64,000 nucleotides of DNA from Manihot esculenta. Taxonomy: Eukaryota; Streptophyta; Magnoliopsida; Malpighiales; Euphorbiaceae. Position numbers and translations under genes: made by a program. Each line of letters begins with the position of its first letter. Position 1 is the first letter of the stretch. Below the pieces are notes generated by a model. The model had not been told where the DNA came from. It worked only from the letters and a program-made list of their open reading frames with translations, and made no database searches. The stretch lies in assembly GCF_001659605.2 (NCBI RefSeq), contig NC_035163.2, positions 29,972,158-30,036,157 on the forward strand, given 5' to 3'. Positions 57,830-64,000 of the stretch are shown in pieces.

Positions 57830-59121
57830 TGAGATGCCTGCTTACCGAGGGAACAACAACATATCTTCCTTTGGCAAAGAGGATGCATGGGTGCCCAACC
57901 TTTTTCCTTATATACTCCATGCAGTAAGCAAGATCATGACACATCATGTACGTGGGTTAGCCAACTCATTGATCAACATAGGCATTGCTGGAATACTGAA
58001 GTTCTTTCTGCCAATTTTGTTGGAGGTGACATCCCCCATATCCGATAGATTCCTATAAGAATTTTCAGAGGTGAAAACAGCTTGGTGTGGCACTTCACTA
58101 GATATTGTGACTCAGTTGTTGAGGAACTCAGCAGCCCAAAAAGCAACAGGGTCGGGACCATCAGCAATTAACTGAAGCTTCCCCCTAAATTTCATGTCTT
58201 CCTTGGACAACTCCTGAAAGAAAAGCTATCAACGAAGAGCTCACTTAACAAACGTATTCCTCACATCCACGACTACTGTGATATCTGTGGTGAGCCTGAA
58301 TCCCACCAACACCTCTTCTTCTTCTTCTACCCAAGAGCAGTCGAACTCTGGTTTCAATCTCCTCTGCAACTCAGATCCTCATGCCTTCCTCCGGGATCCA
58401 TGATAGACTACTGGACTCAGATTATCAAGGATCGCAGGAACCAAGAATCATGTACGCAGCTAATATCTCTCTTTATCTTTTTACTTTGGCATCTTTGGAA
58501 ATCCAGGAACCTTCATGTGTTTTAACACCAATAACTTTCAATCCAAGAGACCTTAAACCTATGCTATTATGAAGAGTTTGAGACAGCTTCAGCCACCACC
58601 CTGAGCCCCAACTTGGAAAGTGCAGGACAGGTCCAGACGTGGCAACCACCTCCACAGAATTGGATTAAAATCAATTTCGATGAAGGAACAAAAAAATAAG
58701 ATAGCTCAGGAACTATAGCTGTTGTTGCTCGCTATCATCAAGGTCAGCTCTTGGGATGGATTTGTAGAAGGATACCTGCTATTTCTAACCCTTTAATCCT
58801 AGAGACGTTAGCATGCAAAGAAGCAGTGCTCATGACAAAAGCTTACAAGTTCAAGAATGTGATTTTCGAAGGAGATTCTTTTATGACAATTCCCCTCTTC
58901 AACAAGCATAGCAAGCATTATACATGACATTCGTAGCTTGGCGTTAGATGTTTCAAGAATAGAATTTACCTTTGCGCGAGGTCACGCTAATCAAGCAACA
59001 TATTTCTTGGCTTCTATAGCTATCAGAGACTCGAATTTCCTTTTGAATCCAATGTACCAACTTTTAGGACTAAGGTCTAGTCTAACAATATTGTTTTTAT
59101 CTCTCGGAAAAAAAAAAAAAC
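57830..59121 (+). pseudogene. L1-type LINE 3' fragment: zinc-binding RT linker and RNase H, with poly(A)
   Basis: In order: a segment like the region after L1 reverse transcriptase (SFGKEDAWVPNLFPYIL, LVWHFTRY), the zf-RVT motif LKLPPKFHVFLGQLLKEKL followed by YCDICGEPESHQHLFF (58172 onward), and an RNase H domain beginning WIKINFDEGTK and including ETLACKEAVLM and VIFEGDSFMT. It ends ARGHANQATYFLA and an A run (59109-59121). Stops and shifts occur, for example before LKLPP and after GTKK. The 5' part of the LINE is missing, as usual for truncated insertions. Confidence 0.85.
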
Positions 59122-60020
59122 AATAACAATATTATAGCAAGAGATTTTTAGGTTCAAGAAATAAAGCTCAAAAGAAGCAAACTCTTAAAACCCAAAAGAT
59201 CCAAGACCAAAACACTAAACTTGAAAAACAGAAGACAATGCACGGCTAAAGATTGGAAGAACCGGTTGCTGGAGAAGATGGCAGTAGAAGCCCATAGTTG
59301 GGCTTAAGTGCTGCAAACCTTAAACTTTCAAATAAGCATGTATGGATGGAGGAAAACAAGTGAGCAAAATTTCAAAGAGAGAAGAAATAAAAATGTTTTC
59401 TGAAGAAAAATTGAGAGGAAGTAAAATAATGATGGAAAATAACAAAAATAGTTACTATTCTTTGGACATAAAAGGTGAAAAATAAATTAAACTACAATTA
59501 TATCTCCATAATTACTTATCTTAATTACAAGTAAAAGTTTAAAATAAATATTTCACTATTTAAAAATTTTGATTTCTTATTTTTCTTTTTAAAATTGAAG
59601 AAAAATAATTTTTCTATTTTTTTAAAATTTCTCTATTATTTTTCATTTTTTATTTTCTTATTCCTTCAGTAAAGTTTCCAAAAAGACGAAGAATATCACT
59701 AAAATTTATATCTAAAATATTTAGTAATATTAATAAAATTCTCTTTTAATAGTGTTATGGGAGCATATATAATTACAGGAGACTGTGAAACTTCATTTTT
59801 AATTTTTAAAAAATAGAATAAAATAAAATAAAAAAAGAAGGAAAACCAGGTCTTTTCAGGTCAAGCTTGAGGTCACTCTTAAAGTGAAATGGACCCATTT
59901 AACCACGTCATACGACCGTTGGAGATTCAAATTTTAAACCCCCTTTCTTCGATCTCCGTCCACACTTAAAGCACAGTTAATGCACTAAAACAGAACAACG
60001 CAGAGAGACAAGAATTAGCT
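59122..60020. other. Intergenic and promoter region of the 60021 gene
   Basis: AT-rich without coding signals up to about 59860, then less AT-rich. No TATA box was assigned. Confidence 0.45.
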
Positions 60021-61312
60021 ATGAAACTAAACCAAGCAACTGCATCATCCTCGGCGAGATCAAGCACCACCACGGCCACCATGGAAGAGAGAGATAGCTG
60101 TTACTACCCCGGTTGCAGAAAAGACGCCAACTGCAATTGTGATATTTGCTTAGCAAGCATCAACGCCACCCTTGACCTCATGTCAGTTAACAGATCTTCT
60201 CTCGCTAAGTTTTCTTCATCACGCCCCAACATTGAACGTACTCCTCTGTCTTTCAGTCCTTCAATCTTGTCCACACCCATATCAAATTCTTGTCCCAGAA
60301 TGGAGTCTCCACTCCTCAAATCGACAGCAAAATTGAATTTGAGCGACATTAGGGATAAGAAGAAGAGGAACTGGGGTTATGTAGGTGCTTTCTCGAGGTT
60401 GGTTCTGGGATTGAGCTTGCTTTTTATAGCCGAAACTGGATTTTCTCGCGGACTTTGTGGGGTTTTAAGGCCTGCATTATCTCCTGATATAGTAAGAAAA
60501 ATTGGTGCGAGATCTCGATTTGTGCAAGATTTGACTGGGAGTTTACGATTCATGGAGAATGAGTTAAAGCGTTTTGTTGCTGATGGGAAGGTTTCAAACT
60601 GCAGCCATATGCATTCAATATGGAAAATGGATCAGGTTCGAATACCTAGAATCTTAACTTGTACAAAATTTCATGCATTTTACATCCGTTTCTCGTTAGG
60701 CATTTGTCACTGATCAACAATCTAAGCAATAGAAAATGTATTGCAGGATGGTGTGCTCCTGAATTCGCGGTGTGAATTGTACAAATCAGCAGTAGAGGAG
60801 GTGAGTATATGGGGCTGGCCTTTGCAGACTGCAGGATTGCTGAAAACAGGGTTTTCTACGAGGTACTTTTCTCTGTTATCAGGCAGATTTACAGAGGTAA
60901 GCAGCTGTGGAATTTGATTAATTGGATAATGACAATAAATAATCAGTAAATAGTATCATTGTTAATCAAATCCATGATTCTCTTTTTCTTTTTCTTTTTC
61001 TTTTTTTAAATTTCTGTCCACAAGTGGTCAGATGGGATGATAGGATACTCAACCAGAAAAGGCAACACTTCTTGGGTTCAGAGGAAATGGGGTGCCTCAG
61101 TTGTCCAATTAGATCCTGGTACATGGATCCTGGAGTATAGGAGGAGCTCCTTACTTGATTGCTCAAGACTGTCTTCATCAGCAGCAGAGCTCTTCAAGTA
61201 CCAAATGTCAAAAATGATTAGAAGGATGAATCAAGAGTTCTGGTTGTTATCTGCTTTGAAAGACAGATTTGATGAAAATATTATGGGACACCATATCAAG
61301 ATCCCAACTTAG
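60021..61312 (+). CDS. Conserved plant protein with Cys-rich N-terminus and one membrane segment, three exons
   Basis: The coding sequence is 60021-60635, 60747-60896 and 61025-61312, giving 350 residues; all three exons are in phase 0 with GT-AG introns. The N-terminal motif CYYPGCRKDANCNCDICLASI (residues about 27-47) could bind metal. A membrane segment follows near residues 118-140 (LVLGLSLLFIAETGF). The C-terminal half is a compact domain with SIWGWPLQTAGLL, YFSLLSGRFTEWSDG and WGASVVQLDPGTWILEY. I recall similar plant proteins annotated as ERG2/sigma1-receptor-like but cannot confirm that here, so I assign no function. A single in-frame ATG 60 bp into the ORF (60081) is a possible alternative start. 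The gene appears intact. Confidence 0.8.
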
Positions 61313-61829
61313 AAGAACAGATTGATAGCAAATCCAGTGCCTTAGTATCATTCATTAATTTTCAGTTCTCATTCCTTGTGAGGAGTTCCCCTTCCCCTCC
61401 CCCTACCTTAAAATTCCTTATTATTTTTTGTCACGAAAACCTTGAGTCATCATTTTATTCTATGCAGATCCAGCAAAATGCTGAAAGGTGACAAATGTCT
61501 CCATGTGCCATGTTCTTATGTTCTAATAAGAAACTGTACACGACTAATTGTTGAATTAATGTACTTTTTGCAATATCAATCCATGGTTCTATTTTTTTGT
61601 TGGCAAGAAATTCGAGAGTACATAAGGACTTCCAATCTCCATTTTTTCCAAAACAGTAAACCTTGAATCAGCTTTATCGTTTTCAAAAGTCATGATAAAT
61701 TTACATTTTTGATCTAGATAGTGGATTTAGATAGTTTGAAGGGAGAGGAGAGCACATATGAGTAAGCAGTAAGCAAATCACTTTGTCAGCTTTTAACTTT
61801 CGTCTCATTCCACAAGCAACTGACGTTTA
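61313..61829. other. 3' flank of the 60021 gene
   Basis: Likely 3' UTR at first; no supported gene. Confidence 0.45.
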
Positions 61830-62250
61830 TGGCAAATTTGCGACAACAGATTCACCAATACTTGTGAAACCAAGTGCTATCTCTAACAATAACCTCTCTT
61901 ACATAAACTTTTGATACTATGGTGGAGAGGATCATCTTGTCTGGCTCTATATTAGAGCTCCTTATTTCTTCAAAGTGCTGCAAGGCATCATAAAAAAGGT
62001 CCAACTTTATGATGCCTGATAGGAAAATGAATATCAAACCTTTCCGTTTTTCAAAATAAAAATTTGGTTAAGCAATGGAAAAATGCAATAGTGTAGTGTC
62101 AATAAGCCTATCCATTAATCTCCAGGTTACAATGTCACGATAAGACATTTTATCAAACACCGATCGTGCCTCCAAAATCCTTCCAATAGCAGTATACGTA
62201 CCCAACAAACCCGTTTGGACAAACGGATCTCACTCCTCGCTTATACTAAA
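61830..62250 (-). pseudogene. PPR protein pseudogene fragment
   Basis: On the minus strand one piece (about 62215-62095) reads ARSVFDKMSYRDIVTW, the hallmark of PLS-class pentatricopeptide repeats. The next piece (about 62037-61852) reads YDALQHFEEIRSSNIEPDK and MILSTIVSKV, a second repeat. The two are separated by a degraded stretch and there is no start or end. PPR proteins act on organelle RNA; this remnant cannot make one. Confidence 0.75.
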
Positions 62251-62713
62251 AGGATAGCTTTAGGCCTAGCACTATGAGATAAAGCCCTCAAGAATTAGTT
62301 GGAGAGAGGAGGGAGGAGAGGCGGTGAAGACGGAAAGGGTACTCGATGCTGAAGATAGAGGAAGAGGACAAGAGGAGTAGGAGATAAATGTGGATGGTGA
62401 CGGGGTTGAAGTGGACAGGTAAGGTGGATAAGGTATAACGGCTTAATGCTGACATGCTCTATTTTGTGCCGACTGTGAAGGTTGAAGGTCGAGAGGTGTT
62501 TTGGGTTTGAGACAAAAAATGGAGAGAAAGTGGCTCAATTCGTTTGGGCCGCCAGCAGTTGTATGTGGCATCAGGGTTCCAAGTTCCAACTTTCAACTTT
62601 GGGCCCATAGCTTTCAACTTTAACATCCAAAAACTAGAAATTCGTTTTTGACGCTGCCGGTGCTATTTTCTGCAAAGTTAGGGATTTGAGATCAAAGCAA
62701 GGGTTTGGAGTAA
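62251..62713. other. Upstream region of the 62714 gene
   Basis: G/A-rich stretch (about 62300-62400) and then the likely promoter and leader of the next gene. No TATA box was assigned. Confidence 0.4.
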
Positions 62714-64000
62714 ATGGGTGAAGCTTTGGTCGAGCTGGAACAAGTCCTCAGGTCCCAACAGGTACGTCTCGTCTTCTTCTTGGGCCTTTGCCCTCAGCAT
62801 CATCGTCATCCGTTCTCTTTTGTGTTTACGATCAGTGACTATGAGGTAACAACTTACATAATCCGTAATTTCTCAAAATTTCCCGTTCTTCTAGCTTATT
62901 ATTATATCAACAACAAGGATTTTTGGCAAAATGGTCATTCATGCTATAGAAATTAATGGTGAAAGCTTTTTATTTTTCTTTGAAACCTATTTTAAACAGC
63001 ATTTTATCTTGATTTTGGAACTGCATTCACTTGTTGTTGCCCAGATATTTACTCTGGGCTATTTAGTGACATTCCAAAATATTGGGACTTGTAAGACAAG
63101 AGTTGTTCATGTCTGCTTCTGTAACAGAACTTTTCGTCACTCTTTGTAGCCTAATTTTTGTTTTGTTACCCCTAGGCGAAACTGACGCCTGAAGAGGCAA
63201 ATGTACTTTTAACATGCAAATCTAAGGCTGTTAGGGAATTTACGACAGGTGTTATTGTTGGTGGCAGCGTTGCATGGACAGGTATATAAGGTGTTTTCTC
63301 TTTTTGTTTTTATCTATCTACCAGATGTAGTAATGTCGAGACTCATGATTCTAGAAATGCATATTACATATGAAATGCATATCTACTGATGCTTTCTTTT
63401 TTGAAAAGAAAAAATGTTAGTTACTACTATCTCAAAGATTTGCATTCTGTTTTATTCTTGTGGTTGTTATGCTTTTCCTAATTCTGACAATTTCTGGCCT
63501 TCGAGCAGCAACATGGCAGCTAAGTAAGTTTGCTCGAGTCTACCTTTCTGGAGGTAATGTACTTTCTCGCCCTTTCTTGCCTCATAAACTCAGTGGTAAT
63601 GTCTTTCTGAACCTCCTGCATTTTTGTGGTTCAACAAGTCTTTACCTTTTTTGCAGGAGCTGCTGCTTTTCTTGGATTATGGAGATTTAACAGGGCCCTA
63701 AATTCATGCCTTGATGATATTCTTGATCTGGATGGAAGTAGGATACAGAGAGAGTTAGCAAATATGTACGTCTCTTCTTTTCATCTTATTTGTAGTGTCT
63801 TTTTGGGTTTGTGTGGAATATGACAGAATAGATTGAGGTTTTCTAATTTGCAAGTTGAAAAAGGCATAGTTGCTCTTCTTAAGTTGATTAATGAAGCTGA
63901 AGATAACATGGTTTGGCTGTTCTTTTTTGCTTATTGCGTTTAGAAGTACAAGCATTTGGCTCTTGTTGTCTAGTGAGATTTGTAGTCTTCCAAAACTTTT
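62714..64000 (+). CDS. Small conserved plant membrane protein, first four exons, runs off the window
   Basis: Predicted exons are 62714-62761, 63176-63281, 63509-63553 and 63657-63765, then an intron starting GTACGTC. Splice sites are GT-AG and the frame is kept throughout. The protein begins MGEALVELEQVLRSQQ, continues AKLTPEEANVLLTCKSKA, and then has two Gly-rich hydrophobic stretches (TTGVIVGGSVAWTATWQL and LSGGAAAFLGLW) likely forming a membrane hairpin, followed by an acidic part CLDDILDLDGSR. The end lies outside the window. I do not recognise the function. The pattern of small exons and the even frame make a real gene likely. Confidence 0.75.

Noticed and set aside
1..64000. A new multi-gene system of the defence or biosynthetic type
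   Set aside because: The host genes are few, unrelated and separately spaced; the rest is retrotransposon DNA. Nothing supports a linked system.

Overview
This is plant nuclear DNA, most likely from a eudicot. The evidence is a nuclear tRNA-Arg(UCU), intron-containing genes of plant-only families (an FCS-like zinc finger protein, a DUF1677 protein), plant Ty3/gypsy lineages (Tekay-type and other chromoviruses, a Tat-type element), an L1 LINE tail and a plant-type SINE. The species cannot be fixed from the sequence.

Left half (1-31938): a nest of LTR retrotransposons with no host gene. The outer layer is a minus-strand Tat-type element. It shows gag-protease, reverse transcriptase, RNase H plus an extra RNase H, integrase, a 75-bp tandem array downstream of pol, and an antisense extra ORF on the plus strand at 1-2463. 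Its left end lies outside the window. Inside the antisense ORF sits a complete minus-strand chromovirus, here called Tekay-A (2464-21719, TSD ATAAA). Inside the Tekay-A integrase gene sits a complete plus-strand relative, Tekay-B (5726-15467, TSD CATTT). A solo LTR of the same family (29050-31471, TSD TTTGG) has landed in the Tat 5' LTR.

Middle (31939-46254): AT-rich spacer, a tRNA-Arg gene (33618-33690), and an intact two-exon FCS-like zinc finger gene (36970-38090) with a 5'-UTR intron and a tiny upstream ORF. About 350 bp downstream lies an old, broken chromovirus (about 38434-46254, minus strand). It was hit twice more by Tekay-family sequence: a 292-bp element with inverted ends (40217-40508) and a truncated LTR (40628-42750).

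Right part (46255-64000): mostly AT-rich intergenic DNA with a SINE flanked by a 20-bp duplication. The genes are a single-exon DUF1677 gene (55930-56265), a three-exon membrane-protein gene (60021-61312) and the first four exons of a small membrane-protein gene running off the right edge (from 62714). Between them lie an L1 3' fragment and a PPR pseudogene fragment.

I found no operon-like or defence-like system. The most unusual signals are the arrays of a short GCC-box-containing palindrome in all Tekay-family LTRs, the inverted LTR-end element at 40217-40508, and the cluster of exactly dated nested insertions.
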